Shown: positions 1 to 11,389, counted from the first letter of the stretch. The stretch: 32,689 bases of DNA from Chlorokybus atmophyticus (GCA_009103225.1 RHPI01002116.1:1-32689); one strand, 5' to 3'. Numbers and translations: made by a program. Notes: generated by a model not told the origin, from the letters alone.

Positions 1-3000
1 GTCTTGGTCTTCGCTTCAGTGAGCCCAAACTTGGTGACGAGTCTTCTCACCATCTGCTCCTGACTGATCTTGATTGTGCGTGCAGTCCTGTCGCGCTCAA
101 TCACCATGCCAAGGAACCACTTGGCCTCTCCAAGATCACGAACTGAGAATGCTTATTGTAGAGCAAGTTTCGTCTCCTGCAGGTGGTGCACCTGCCAGGC
201 GGTGATGATGATATCATCAACATACACGAGCAGCCAGACCTTGTTGTCTGCATGGATGAAGAGCCCAGGGTCTGCAGAGGATGCGGTGAAGCCAAGTGCC
301 TCCAGCTCCTTGGTGAGCTTGATGTGCCACATACGCGGTGCCTGTCGCAGCCCGTACAGTGCCTTGATCAGCTTGCACGCTGTGCCTCTCTCCCCTTCTT
401 CATATCCAGGTGGTTGCTCGATGAAGATCTCCTCCTCCAGCTCTCCGTAGAGGAAGGCAGTCTTCACATCCAGGTGATGCAGCTCTAGGTCTTCAGCAGC
501 AACCATAGCTAGCAGTGCACGGAAGGTGGTATGCTTACTTGCAGGTGCAAACACTTCGTTGAAGTCCACACCTTCCTGCTGCAAGAAGCCCTTTGCCACC
601 AGTCTTGCCTTGTAGCGCTCAATGTTGCCCTGACCATCACGCTTCACCTTGAAGACCCATTTCACTGGAATGGTCTTCACTCCTTGCGGTAACTGCTCCA
701 GTGACCAAGTGTTGTTGGCATGGAGTGACGCAATCTCCTCGTCCATAGCACGCTGCCATTGCTCCGCATCTGGTGCTAACAATGCCTCCTCGTAGGTGCT
801 TGGCTCCTCATTCTGCACACTGGCGACGTGTGCCTTGTGTAGGAAGTCAGGTGCCTTTCTCTCCCTCACTGGGTATCTCCGAGCTGCGTGCTCCTGCTGC
901 AGGTGCGACTGCTTGTCTGCTACAGTGGAGTCCTGCTCACCCTTATCGTCGATGATGGCCTTGCCTGTAGCCTCCACTGTTTCAGGATGCTCCGGCTGTG
1001 CTTCATCTTCAGGAAAGAAGCCTGCTTCTGGTTGTGATAATCCCTCGTGGAAAACCACCTCTCTGCTCACGATGATCTTCTGAGTGTCCTCGAGCAAGAT
1101 CCTGTAAGCCTTGGAACCCGGTTCATAGCCAACGAAGATGCCCTTCTTGCTGACCGGCTCCAGCTTGTGCCTGAGCTGTTTAGGCACTAGTGCATATGCC
1201 GTGCATCCAAACACACGCATACCACTCACATCTGGTGTGGCTCCATAGAAGTGCTCCCACGGAGTCTTCTGCTCTGAGCTCACCGGAGACCTGTTGCGGA
1301 TGTAGTTGGCAGTGAGTACCGCCTCCTTCCACAAACTGTCTTCCATCTTTGTGTCGTTGAGCATGGCTCGAACACGCTCCAAGAGTGTCCTGTTGAGGCG
1401 TTCAGCTGCTCCATTCTGCTGCGGGGTGTAGGGTGCCGTTGTCTCGTGGCGTATGCCCTTGCTGGCGAAGAACTCCTTCAACTCCTTGTTGATGTACTCC
1501 CCTCCTCGATCACTCCTCATTGCCTTCATCTTGTTGCCAGACTGGGTCTCCAACAAGGCCACGACTGTGCGCACAGCTCCAGCAACTTCTGACTTGAGCG
1601 TCAATGGAAAGATGATGGACAGCTTGCTGTAGTCGTCGAGGAATGTAGCAAAGTACCTGGCCCCTCCCTTCGCCACAATGCGCATAGGGCCACAGACATC
1701 CATGTGCACAAGCTCGCAAGGATGCTGACTGCTAGAAGAGGATGATGGGAATGGCATAGCATGCTGCTTTGCAACCAGGCATGGTTCACAAAGTGCACCT
1801 GATGCATTCTTGAGTTCTTCTGTGCTGAGATGGATGCCCTTGACCATCTTCTCAGCGACAAGGCGAGTGAGGTTGACGTAGCTGAGATGCCCGAACCTTC
1901 GATGCCACAATGTTGGCGACTCCTTGTCCTTCACCACCATGGCTTGAATGTCTCTGTCTTGAGGCTGCTCCACGTGGTAGAGCCCTCCCGGATCAGCGAT
2001 TCCAACCATGTGCACGACCCCATCAAGGATGACAGTGCAGCCACCCTTCCGAAATAGGATCTCCGCGCCTAAGCGCTCCGCAACCCTCACAGAGAATAGA
2101 CTCGCAATAGCCTTAGGAACATGCAGGACGTTGCGTAACAACACCTCGCGTAGTGTGTTACCAACCTTGCACTGGAGTCGTACGTTGCCAACTCCCTCAG
2201 CCACCAGTACTTCGCCACCGAAGCCCGCCACCTTGATTGTGGACGTCAGCTTCCTGTAGCCCTCCATCACCTCCTTGTTTGGTGTGAGATGACGATCGCA
2301 GCCAGAGTCCACCACCCAGAAAGCTGTGCCCGCCCTCGAACTGGATGCAGTGAAGGCGACATGTTTCTCCTTGTGTTGGTGCTCGTTGCCGCTGTTGCTG
2401 GTGCTTGCTCTAGGTTGCCCCTGTTGTTTCTTCCTACAGTCCTTCACAATGTGCCCCTTCCAACCACACCAGTGGCATGTGAGGTCTTTGTGACGAGGAT
2501 TGCCTGGCTTGTTGCCCTTGTACTTCTCTTCATGGTTGCTCTTCTTTGCGTGCTTGCCGCTGTAGAAGGCGATGGCATCCGCTTGCTCGTCCTTCTTCAC
2601 AACCCTCTGCTCCACGGTGAGCAGCTTCGGTAGCACATCGTCCAACGTCAACTCCGATGATGACGTCTCCAGCAGGGTTGCGACGACCTCGTACTCTGCT
2701 GGTAGCCCTGCAACAACAGCCAGCACAACCTCCGTCTCCCCCATGTTGTGGCCGACGTTGATGAGGTCCGCCCACAGCTCTCTTGCGCGCGCAACATACT
2801 TCATGATGGGTTCTGCTGCCTCCTTCCTGAGTGCGCTGAGCTGCTTGCGTAGATGCAACTTTCTTGCATTGTCCTTGGCTCTGAAAACGGCTGATAGCTT
2901 TTCCCAAGCTTGTCTACCATCTTCACATGCAGTGAGCATGGGAAAGTGATGCGGTTTGCAATTCAACACAAGCAAAGAGTGTGCTTCCGCTGCATGCTCT

Positions 3001-3161
3001 GACCACATAGTGTTCGCTCCTGGTATTGGTGGTGGTGCCTTCGGATCAACGTACTTCCACACCTTCTTGTGGATGAGCAAGGCCTTCATCTCAACGCACC
3101 ATGTGTTGTAGTTGTCGGTGTCCAACTTTGCAATCTGCCCCTTGTCGTAGGTCACCTCCAT
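1..3161 (-). pseudogene. Copia-A Gag-Pol polyprotein, interrupted and truncated
   Basis: Reads from MEVTYDKG at 3161. Motifs by residue: Gag about 1-225; zinc knuckle C229-C242 (CHWCGWKGHIVKDC); protease DSG at 285-287; integrase HHCC pairs H420/H425 and C458/C461; integrase catalytic D488, D551, E587; reverse transcriptase with YVDD at 980-983. A TAA at 153-155 (minus strand) replaces a glutamine codon found in C and D, 20 residues after YVDD. The frame then continues open to base 1. A second change turns Arg to Trp shortly after YVDD. RNase H is outside the window. The nonsense codon makes a full polyprotein unlikely, although everything before it is open. Confidence 0.92.
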
Positions 3162-3275
3162 TTCTGTCGTGCCTGCCTTTTCTTACAGTTGACACCCAAG
3201 GCTCTGCTACCAACAAGCTACCGTAGTGTAGAACCACTATGCACACAAGCTAGTCTCACACTCCTCAAGCGTAGT

Positions 3276-3289
3276 GTGGGCCCATAACC
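3276..3289 (-). other. Copia-A primer-binding site, half-tRNA type
   Basis: On the minus strand this reads GGTTATGGGCCCAC and directly abuts the 5' LTR. It is complementary to the anticodon arm of initiator tRNA-Met, not to a tRNA 3' end. Confidence 0.8.
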
Positions 3290-3711
3290 TGTTGAAGGAC
3301 TAGCATACACATGTAGTCGAGGCAAGCATAGACTTAGAGACAGAGCTACCGCCACCAGAGCATACACAAGTCACATCACATTCATCTATTACAAGTTGTC
3401 CGCTGGTTCTTGTACCAGCCAGTAACACACACGTCTACGTTTGCAAGCACTGCGTAAGCTATACTCCGCTTTTTTACGCGCTCTAAGCTGCGTTGTCTTT
3501 CTTACAACCAGAGCTTTCCAACAAGCTCTTACACGCCTAATATGAGTAAGTATACGCGGAGATACGAAGCAATTAGTAAGGCTCCAGTCTGGAGTCCGGA
3601 GTCTGGTCCGACGACGCCATCTTGCTAAGTCCGGACCTAGTGCTCGTCCTTACGACCTTCTACTCCTGTGCGAGGGTCGATGCTGATCGTATGTAGGAAC
3701 GCCTCTCGACA
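3290..3711 (-). repeat. Copia-A 5' LTR
   Basis: A 422-bp LTR, clearly homologous to the LTRs of B, C and D. It starts TGTTGAAGG on the plus strand. The far end is decayed, reading CTCTCGACA where the family has CTCTCAACA. In the TATA hairpin (3402-3419) the minus strand reads TACAAG where the other copies have TATAAG, so its promoter may be weakened. Confidence 0.93.
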
Positions 3712-3946
3712 GATGCTGTATTGAGTGCTAACCAATTAAACCATTGGCAACAAGCCTTAAACGCTTCACAAGGCCTTGTAACCTGTGTGAAACACGCACA
3801 TGCACCTGTTCAAAGCGCGCGACGGACAGTGCAAGCAGACAGTGCGAAGCACACCCTGCCAACCAGATCACTTGAGCAGCTTTGCGAGCTCAAGCATAGT
3901 TGATACCCACGACAGGCTACGGGTTGCTGATCTCAAGTGCGTATCA
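3712..3946. other. Flank between Copia-A and the Gypsy element
   Basis: About 235 bp of unassigned DNA. It holds the presumed Copia-A target duplication GATGC at 3712-3716 and, at its right edge, ATCA (3943-3946), which matches ATCA at 30026-30029 beyond the Gypsy element. A short open frame at 3721-3903 has no recognisable features and I do not call it a gene. Confidence 0.6.
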
Positions 3947-4615
3947 TGTCATGCCAGCGGTCCATGAGGGGCCAACTTCCTCGAGGATGCCTACAGCCAA
4001 GCATCATTCCCGCGCTACCGGCATCACAGCACTTCCCCATCAGCTATGCCTACAGTCAGGCATAAACCCTGGCTACCAGCATGGGTCCCGCGCGACGCTG
4101 AGCAGTTGTGAGTCAGTCCTCGTAAGTACCCAGTATAGCCGAACTAGCTGATCCGTTGTGAGGTGACTTAGGTCTGATCTAGGTCATTTCGTAAACTAGC
4201 CGTTATCTTAGAACTGAACAGTTGTCACTTGACTATAAAGGCTTAGGACTTAGCCTCTGTACATTGATGACACTGTAAGTGAGAATTGAGAGACTTAGAA
4301 TAACGAAGTATGGATGTTGATCTTCGGAGTGCGTTGCACTTGCTCTCTAGAGGTTGTGGCTTGATGTGACTGCACCACCTCGACGCCCCGATTGCCAAGA
4401 CACATCTACACGTGAAAGAATGCAGCGTATGCACACGGGCATTGCTTGTCACTTGATGTGATTGTGATTGCGTGGGTGCGCGTTGTGTAGTCCGCATCAG
4501 AGTGTGGTATCTACCGGTTGCCGCATTCATACACCTGACTTAACAGTGGAATTGTCTTGACCTCATGCAAGGAACTGTATAAGCAGCACTACCTCTAGTA
4601 GTGGCTTGTTGACTT
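3947..4615 (+). repeat. Gypsy 5' LTR, U3 portion
   Basis: About 669 bp that match 29115-29784 with scattered substitutions. The left copy starts TGTCATGCCAGCGG directly after ATCA. Similarity to the right copy stops after TGTTGACTT (4607-4615), nine bases past the predicted transcript start. The R-U5 part found at the 3' end (29776-30025) is therefore absent or unrecognisable here. I read this unit as U3 because a TATA box sits 29 nt before its end. Confidence 0.82.
4578..4583 (+). promoter_or_regulatory. Gypsy LTR TATA box
   Basis: TATAAG, 29 nt upstream of TGTTGACTT (4607). The same spacing recurs in the 3' copy (29747 to 29776), and the downstream repeat unit starts at that point. This supports it as the core promoter that defines the start of R. 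A second TATAAAG occurs at 4234-4240 and 29403-29409 and could be an alternative promoter. Confidence 0.6.
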
Positions 4616-5060
4616 ACAGTGTCATCCTCCTTGTACAAGTGAGTGTCGTGCATCAGCGTGTGTTGCATCTTGGCAGCAACGGTGGTTGCATCAGTGTCGT
4701 GTTATCATTGTCAGCACATAGTGCATTTCCAAGCACTAGTGTGTTGAGTGGTAGCATTGGGGAGCACTAGTAGAGTACACACTCTGCCTCGCTCTCTTCG
4801 TCGCTCACCGTGCAACCTGCATGAGTGAGTCCCCAGCAGGCAGAGAGTCCACCCAACGTTATGGGCTTTCCCCTGTTGCGGAGGAGACCACCAGCAACTT
4901 TGACAACTGGTTGGGCTCAAACCTATCTTACGGGCGGTTCGGCGAAGAAGAGGGCGGCGACAATATCGACATCCCTCAGTCTTCCCCAACACCCCGTTGC
5001 AGACATACTCAGTCTCATCATTGAGTTGAAAGCTTCATTGATCAGCTCGACAGCGACGAC
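4616..5060 (+). other. Gypsy leader, pre-Gag region
   Basis: About 445 bp between the recognisable U3 and the first long Gag frame. Two overlapping open frames (from 4821 and 4825) run through it, and the frame upstream of 5061 is closed by a stop near 5030, so the true Gag start may lie upstream in a now shifted frame. A short stretch at about 4700-4733 loosely resembles the start of the R-U5 unit. TGGTAGCA at 4749-4756 is a weak candidate primer site. I cannot place the primer site with confidence. Confidence 0.4.
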
Positions 5061-6487
5061 ATGGAGGCATCCGGCGCCACTCGTGGTCTTACCTTCTCCG
5101 GACGTCCTGGCACAACACCACTAGACGAATGGATCATCAAGTTCACCTCCAGCATAAGCTACCATGCGATCAAGACTCCCAACTCGTCAGATGTTATGTC
5201 TTTTCGCATGGCTGCAACCTGCTTAGACCACAAGGCACATGAGGTGTATAGGTCAGTTGCTGCACAGCATGAGATTGGAGGGTACGGAGTTCTGGCCGGC
5301 ACCGGAGCTCTGCCCATGGACACATCAACTCCTGGCGTCCCTGTCACGCCTATTGTTCCAGCTGCCCCACTGCAAGGCCCTACTCTTACTGAAGCTTTGG
5401 CCGCAGCACAGTTGACAGCTGAAGCAGACATACCAGCAGTTGATCCTGCATTGGTCGACCGCGAGTTGGCGGCAGCGCAGCAAGCACGCCGTTCTCAGGT
5501 GCAACTTTTGGCGTTCAGACTAATGGCGGAGCAACAAACTGCACTCGAGGAGGCACAAGCACGACAACGTGCCCCCGTACCTGATACTCCAGTTCAGACA
5601 AAGACTCAGGGGACCCGAGACACATCTGCCGGCAGTACTCTGTCGCTAGGCTCGGTCAGCATGCGAGAACCCGCGCTCACCGTCAGGGTGGACCGCACCC
5701 TGTCACCGTTACAGGACTTGTACCTGACGCTCCGGCGCACATTTCCACCACAAACCAGTCAGAAGGTGGAGGAGTTGCGTCACTTCAGGCGCAAAACAGG
5801 GGAGGACCCTCTACGCACTTACACCCGGATGGTCAAGCTGCTGAAGGACACCAACTACAGAATCCTCAGCGACGAAGCTGCCGCCGTGGTGTTTGTCAGC
5901 CAACTAGAGCCTCCCCTGAACAGGACGGTGGACAACGCTCGCAACAATACCCGATCACAAGGGTATTCGCTGCTTCAGGCCTTTTAAAAACTTAAAGCTC
6001 AGGCCATCCATGACCGCCAGGTGTGGATGAGAGCAGTGTTGGATATGAACTCTGGTCCTTCACGTGCTCCTGCCTCTGCTCCAGACCCCAGCCGACGTGA
6101 CCGCAAGTCTTACACCACCAGCACACCCAAACCTCCTGCAAAGTCAGCTCACGCTGCACTCCCTGCCCCTATTGGCTGCCACAGGTGTGGACGTCACGGC
6201 CACTACCAAAGGGACTGCACAGAGGAGTACGCGAACCTGGTGTGCGACCACTGCCACAAGAACGGACACTTGGAGGCAGTCTGCAACGCCAAGCACCCTG
6301 AGCTGAGATCCTCAGGCAGCTACGAGGGCAGCAGCGGTTACAGCAACAACGGCAACAAGGGCAAGGAGTCAGCCAACAACGGTTATCGGGGGAAGAACAA
6401 CCCTCCAAAACAAAAACAGAACCACCAAAGTGGACCCAAGGCAGGCAACGCCGCCCACAAGGCGCCTGTCGCAGAAGACACAGAGGT
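5061..6487 (+). pseudogene. Gypsy Gag (capsid and nucleocapsid), interrupted
   Basis: Opens with MEASGATRG and has a retrotransposon-Gag-like helical region at about residues 210-305, followed by a basic stretch and two CX2CX4HX4C zinc knuckles (CHRCGRHGHYQRDC and CDHCHKNGHLEAVC, about 6177-6284). The knuckles would bind element RNA during particle assembly. A TAA at 5985-5987 breaks the frame, which resumes unchanged, so this is a simple nonsense mutation. Copia-B inserted after the codons for AEDTE, and the same frame continues at 11395. The rest of Gag-Pol lies downstream across the insertions. Confidence 0.85.
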
Positions 6488-6909
6488 TGTTGAGAGTATT
6501 CCTACATACGATCAGCATCGACCCTCCACACAGGAGTAGAAGGTCGTAAGGACGAGCACTAGGTCCGGACTTAGCAAGATGGCGTCGTCGGACCAGACTC
6601 CGGACTCCAGACTGGAGCCTTACTAACTGCTTCGTATCTCCGCGTATACTTACTCATATTAGGCGTGTAAGAGCTTGTTGGAAAGCTCTGGTTGTAAGAA
6701 AGACAACGCAGCTTTGAGCGCGTAAAAAAGCGGAGTATAGCTTACGCAGTGCTTGCAAACGTAGACGTGTGTGTTACTGGCTGGTATAAGAACCAGCGGA
6801 CAACTTGTAATAGATGAATGTGATGTGACTTGTGTATGCTCTGGTGGCGGTAGCTCTGTCTCTGTGTCTATGCTTGCCTCGACTACATGTGTATGCTAGT
6901 CCTTCAACA
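6488..6909 (+). repeat. Copia-B 5' LTR
   Basis: A 422-bp LTR starting TGTTGAGAG and ending CTTCAACA, with 6-bp terminal inverted repeats TGTTGA/TCAACA. It has a TATA-containing hairpin, GCTGGT-ATAAGA-ACCAGC, at 6780-6797. Confidence 0.96.
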
Positions 6910-6923
6910 GGTTATGGGCCCAC
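6910..6923 (+). other. Copia-B primer-binding site, half-tRNA type
   Basis: GGTTATGGGCCCAC directly after the 5' LTR. It is complementary to the anticodon stem-loop of initiator tRNA-Met, as in Drosophila copia and yeast Ty5. A second tRNA-Met-like match, TGGTAGCAGAG, lies at 6987-6997. Confidence 0.8.
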
Positions 6924-7037
6924 ACTACGCTTGAGGAGTGTGAGACTAGCTTGTGTGCATAGTGGTTCTACACTACGGTAGCTTGTTGGTAGCAGAGCCT
7001 TGGGTGTCAACTGCAAGAAAAGGCAGGCACGACAGAA

Positions 7038-10000
7038 ATGGAGGTGACCTACGACAAGGGGCACATTGCAAAGCTGAACACCGACAACTACAACACATGG
7101 TGCGTTGAGATGAAGGCCTTGCTCATCCACAAGAAGGTGTGGAAGTACGTTGATCCGAAGGCACCACCACCAACACCAGGAGCGAACACTGTGTGGTCAG
7201 AGCATTCAGCAGAAGCACACTCTTTGCTTGTGTTGAACAGCAAACCGCATCACTTTCCCATGCTCACTGCATGTGAAGATGGTAGACAAGCTTGGGAAAA
7301 GCTATCAGCCGTTTTCAGAGCCAAGAACAATGCCAGAAAGTTGCATCTACGCAAGCAGCTCAGCGCACTCAGGAAGGAGGCAGCAGAACCCATCACAAAG
7401 TATGTTGCGCGCGCGAGAGAGCTGTGGGCGGACCTCATCAACGTCGGCCACAACATGGGGGAGACGGAGGTAGTGCTGGCCATTGTTGCAGGGCTACCAG
7501 CAGAGTACGAGGTCGTCGCAACCCTGCTGGAGACGTCATCATCGGAGTTGACGTTGGACGATGTGCTACCGAAGCTGCTCACCGTGGAGCAGAGGGTTGT
7601 GAAGAAGGACGAGCAAGCGGATGCCGTCGCCTTCTACACCGGCAAGCACGCAAAGAAGAGCAACCATGAAGAGAAGTACAAGGGCAACAAGCCAGGTAAT
7701 CCTCGTCACAAAGACCTCACATGCCACTGGTGTGGTTGGAAGGGGCACATTGTGAAGAACTGTAGGAAGAAACAACAGGAGCAACCTAGAGCAAGCACCA
7801 GCAACAGCGGCAACGAGCACCAACACAAGGAGAAACATGTCGTCTTCACTGCATCCAGTTCGAGGGCGGGCACAGCTTTCTGGGTGGTGGACTCTGGCTG
7901 CGATCGGCATCTCACACCAAACAAAAAGATGATGGAGGGCTACAGGAAGCTGACGTCCACAATCAAGGTGGCGGGCTTCGGTGGTGAAGGACTGCTGGCT
8001 GAGGGAGTTGGCAACGTACGACTCCAGTGCAAGGTTGGTAACACACTACGCGAGGTGTTGTTATGCAACGTCCTGCATGTCCCTAAGGCTATTGCGAGTC
8101 TATTCTATGTGAGGGTTGCGGAGCGCTTAGGTGCGGAGATCCTATTTCGGAAGGGTGGCTGCACAGTCATCCTTAATGGGGTCGTGCACATGGTTGGAAT
8201 CACTGATCCGGGAGGGCTCTACCACGTGGAGCAGCACCCTAAGAACATTGACATTCAAGCCATGGTGGTGAAGGACAAGGAGTCGCCAACATTGTGGCAT
8301 CGAAGGTTCGGGCATCTCAGCTACGTCAACCTCACTCGCCTTGTCGCTGAGAAGATGGTCAAGGGCATCCATCTCAGCACAGAAGAACTCAAGAATGCAT
8401 CAGGTGCACTTTGTGAACCATGCCTGGTTGCAAAGCAGCATGCTATGCCATTCCCGTCATCCTCTTCTACCAGTTAGCATCCTTGCGAGCTTGTGCACAT
8501 GGATGTCTGTGGACCTATGCGCATTGTGGCGAAGGGAGGGGCCAGGTACTTTGCTACATTCCTCGACGACTACAGCAAGCTGTCCATCATCTTTCCATTG
8601 ACGCTCAAGTCAGAAGTTGCTGGAGCTGTGCGCACAGTTGTGGCCTTGTTGGAGACGCAATCTAGCAACAAGATGAAGGCAATGAGGAGTGACCGAGGAG
8701 GGGAGTACATCAACAAGGAGTTGAAGGAGTTCTTTGCCAGCAAGGGCATACGCCACAAGACAACGGCACCCTACACCCCGCAGCAAAATGGAGCAGCTGA
8801 ACGCCTCAACAGGACACTCTTGGAGCGTGTTCGAGCCATGCTCAACAACACAAAGATGGAAGACAGTCTGTGGAAGGAGGCGGTACTCACTGCCAACTAC
8901 ATCCGCAACAGGTCACCGGTGAGCTCAGAGCAGAAGACTCCGTGGGAGCACTTCTATAGAGCCCACCAGATGTGAGTGGTATGCGTGTGTTTGGATGCAC
9001 AGCATATGCACTAGTGCCTAAACAGCTCAGGCACAAGCTGGAGCCGGTCAGCAAGAAGGGCATCTTCGTTGGCTATGAACCGGGTTCCAAGGCTTACAGG
9101 ATCTTGCTCGAGGACACTCAGAAGATCATTGTGAGCAGAGAGGTGGTTTTCCACGAGGGATTATCACAATCAGAAGCAGGCTTCTTTCCTGAAGATGAAG
9201 CACAGCCGAAGCATCCTGAAACAGTGGAGGCTACAGGCAAGGCCATCATCGACGATCAGGGCGAGCAGGACTCTATTGTAGCAGACAAGCAGTCGCACCT
9301 GCAGCAGGAGCACGCAGCTCGGAGATACCTAATGAGGGAGAGAAAGGCACCAGACTTTCTACACAAGGCACACGTCGCCAGTGTGCACAATGAGGAGCCA
9401 AGCACCTATGAGGAGGCATTGTTAGCACCCGATGCGGAGCAATGGCAACGTGCTATGGACGAGGAGATTACGTCACTCCATGCCAACAACACTTGGTCAC
9501 TGGAGCAGTTACCGCAAGGAGTGAAGACCATTCCAGTGAAATGGGTCTTCAAGGTGAAGCGTGATGGTCATGGCAACATTGAGCGCTACAAGGCAAGACT
9601 GGTGGCAAAGGGCTTCTTGCAGCAGGAAGGTGTGGACTTCAACGAAGTGTTTGCAGTTGCAAGTAAGCATACCACGTTCCGTGCATTGCTAGCTATGGTT
9701 GCTGCTGAAGACCTAGAGCTGCATCACCTGGATGTGAAGACTGCCTTCCTCTACGGAGAGCTAGAGGAGGAGATCTTCATCGAGCAACCACCTGGATATG
9801 AAGAAAGAGAGAGAGGCACAGCGTGTAAGCTGATCAAGGCACTGTACGGGCTGCGACATGCACCGCGTATGTGGCACATCAAGCTCACTAAGGAGCTGGA
9901 GGCACTTGGCTTCACCGCATCCTCTGCAGACCCTGGGCTCTTCATCCATGCAGACAACAAGGTCTGGCTGCTCGTGTATGTTGATGACATCATCACCGCC

Positions 10001-10923
10001 AGGCAGGTGCACCACCTGCAAGAGACGAAACTTGCTCTACAGCAAGCATTCTCAGTTCGTGATCTTGGAGAGGCCAAGTGGTTCCTTGGCATTGTGATTG
10101 AGTGCGACAGAGCTGCTCGCACAATCAAGATCAGTCAGGAGCAGATGGTGAGCAGACTCGTCACCAAGTTCGGGCTCACTGAAGCGAAGACTAAGACCAC
10201 ACCGTTGGCACTTGGCATTGCCCTTATCAAGGCAAAGGATGATGACGTACTCGACAAGGCTCTGTATCCATATGGTGAGCTGGTAGGCAGCATGCTCTAT
10301 CTGGCAGTGTGCACACGTCCCGATGTTGCACATGCTGTGGGAGTACTTGCTCGCTACATGTCATCCCGAGCATGGAGCACCGGAGAGCAGCAAAGGGAGT
10401 ACTACGGTATGTTGCTGGGAGCGCAACAGTTGGCATCAAGTTTGGGAGCGGGAGCACTGAGTTGGAGGGCTACTGCGACTCGGACTTTGCTGGTGACCTC
10501 AACAGCAGGAGGTCCACTACAGGCTACGTCTTCAAGCTGAACGGAGGCGTGGTGAGCTGGAATAGCAGGCTGCAGCCAACAACAGCAGCATCTACATCAG
10601 AGGCTGAGTACATGGCAGCGGCAGCAGCAGTGAAGGAGGCACTCTGGCTTCGCAAGCTCATGGCAGACTTGGAGCACCCCATGGCGTGCATCGTCATCAA
10701 CTGTGACAACCAAGGAGCCATCAAGTTATTCAAGCACCCTATCGCCTCGGCAAGAACGAAGCACATTGATGTCATGCATCACTTTGTGCGTGACAGAGTC
10801 ACAAGAAAGGAGGTGGAGTTCCAGTACAGCAACACCGAGGGCATGCTGGCGGACTTCATGACAAAGCCATTGTCACCGCTCAAGTTCAAGACTTGTTGCG
10901 CAGGACTTGGCATCTGTGTTTGA
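7038..10923 (+). pseudogene. Copia-B Gag-Pol polyprotein, frameshifted
   Basis: Starts MEVTYDKG at 7038 and keeps all Copia domains: Gag, knuckle (CHWCGWKGHIVKNC), DSG protease, integrase, reverse transcriptase with YVDD and RNase H. Breaks: TAG at 8475-8477 in place of a Gln codon before the integrase core; a 1-nt deletion near 8957 after EHFY, shifting the frame; loss of one Ile codon just after YVDD near 9990; and another 1-nt deletion near 10366 before RNase H, whose frame then runs to 10923. Each break is identified by comparison with Copia-C and Copia-D. Not expected to give a functional polyprotein. Confidence 0.95.
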
Positions 10924-10965
10924 CTACAGGAGCAAGCGTTGGAGGTCAAGCTGCTCGCGTGGGAG

Positions 10966-11389
10966 TGTTGAGAGTATTCCTACATACGATCAGCATCGAC
11001 CCTCCATACAGGAGTAGAAGGTCGTAAGGACGAGCACTAGGTCCGGACTTAGCAAGATGGCGTCGTCGGACCAGATTCCGGACTCCAGACAGGAGCCTTA
11101 CTAACTGCTTCGTATCTCCGCGTATACTTACTCATATTAGGCGTGTAAGAGCTGGTTGGAAAGCTCTAGTTGTAAGAAAGACAACGCAGCTTAGAGCGCG
11201 GAAAAAGGCTGAGTATAGCTTACGCAGTGCTTGCAAACATAGACGTGTGTGTAACTGGCTGGTATAAGAACCAGCGGACAACTTGTAATAGATGAATGTG
11301 ATGTGACTTGTGTATGCTCTGGTGGCGGTAGCTCTGTCTCTGTGTGTCTATGCTTGCCTCAACTACATGTGTATGCTAGTCCTTCAACA
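10966..11389 (+). repeat. Copia-B 3' LTR
   Basis: A 424-bp LTR preceded by a short purine tract GTGGGAG (10959-10965) that would prime plus-strand synthesis. It is followed by the second GAGGT. Confidence 0.96.

Larger units (their letters stand above)
1..3711 (-). mobile_element. Copia-A, partial Ty1/Copia retrotransposon
   Basis: Minus-strand Copia element whose 5' LTR lies on the right (3290-3711) and whose 3' part runs off the window start. It contains Gag, protease, integrase and most of reverse transcriptase, in the same order as Copia-C and Copia-D. The leader just before the coding start has one extra base compared with C and D, and the protein begins MEVTYDKG. Copia-B shares both traits, so A and B form one subfamily. 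The five bases after the LTR are GATGC (3712-3716). They would be one copy of the target duplication, but the other end is outside the window. It lies beside the Gypsy element, not inside it. Confidence 0.93.
6488..11389 (+). mobile_element. Copia-B, complete but inactivated Ty1/Copia insertion
   Basis: A 4902-bp element bounded by LTRs, with the 5-bp target duplication GAGGT at 6483-6487 and 11390-11394. It sits in the Gypsy Gag-Pol frame. Its LTRs differ at 11 positions plus one 2-nt indel by my hand alignment, so it is clearly older than C and D. Its coding region is broken in at least three places. Confidence 0.97.

Noticed and set aside
153-3161. Many open frames of 60-125 codons on the opposite strand of each Copia element
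   Set aside because: They recur at the same offsets in every copy and lie antisense or out of frame to the conserved polyprotein, so they are by-products of its codon use.
3721-4151. Short open frames at 3721-3903 and 3900-4151
   Set aside because: The first has no features. The second runs into the Gypsy U3 repeat. No homology or motif supports either.
5976-5996. A-rich tract CTTTTAAAAAC at a Gag stop as a programmed frameshift site
   Set aside because: The Gag frame resumes unchanged after the TAA, so a nonsense mutation explains it. A frameshift would need a new frame downstream.
6910-6923. GGGCCCAC/anticodon-like sequence as a tRNA gene
   Set aside because: Only the anticodon arm is matched and it sits at the primer-site position. 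There is no acceptor, D or T arm in order.
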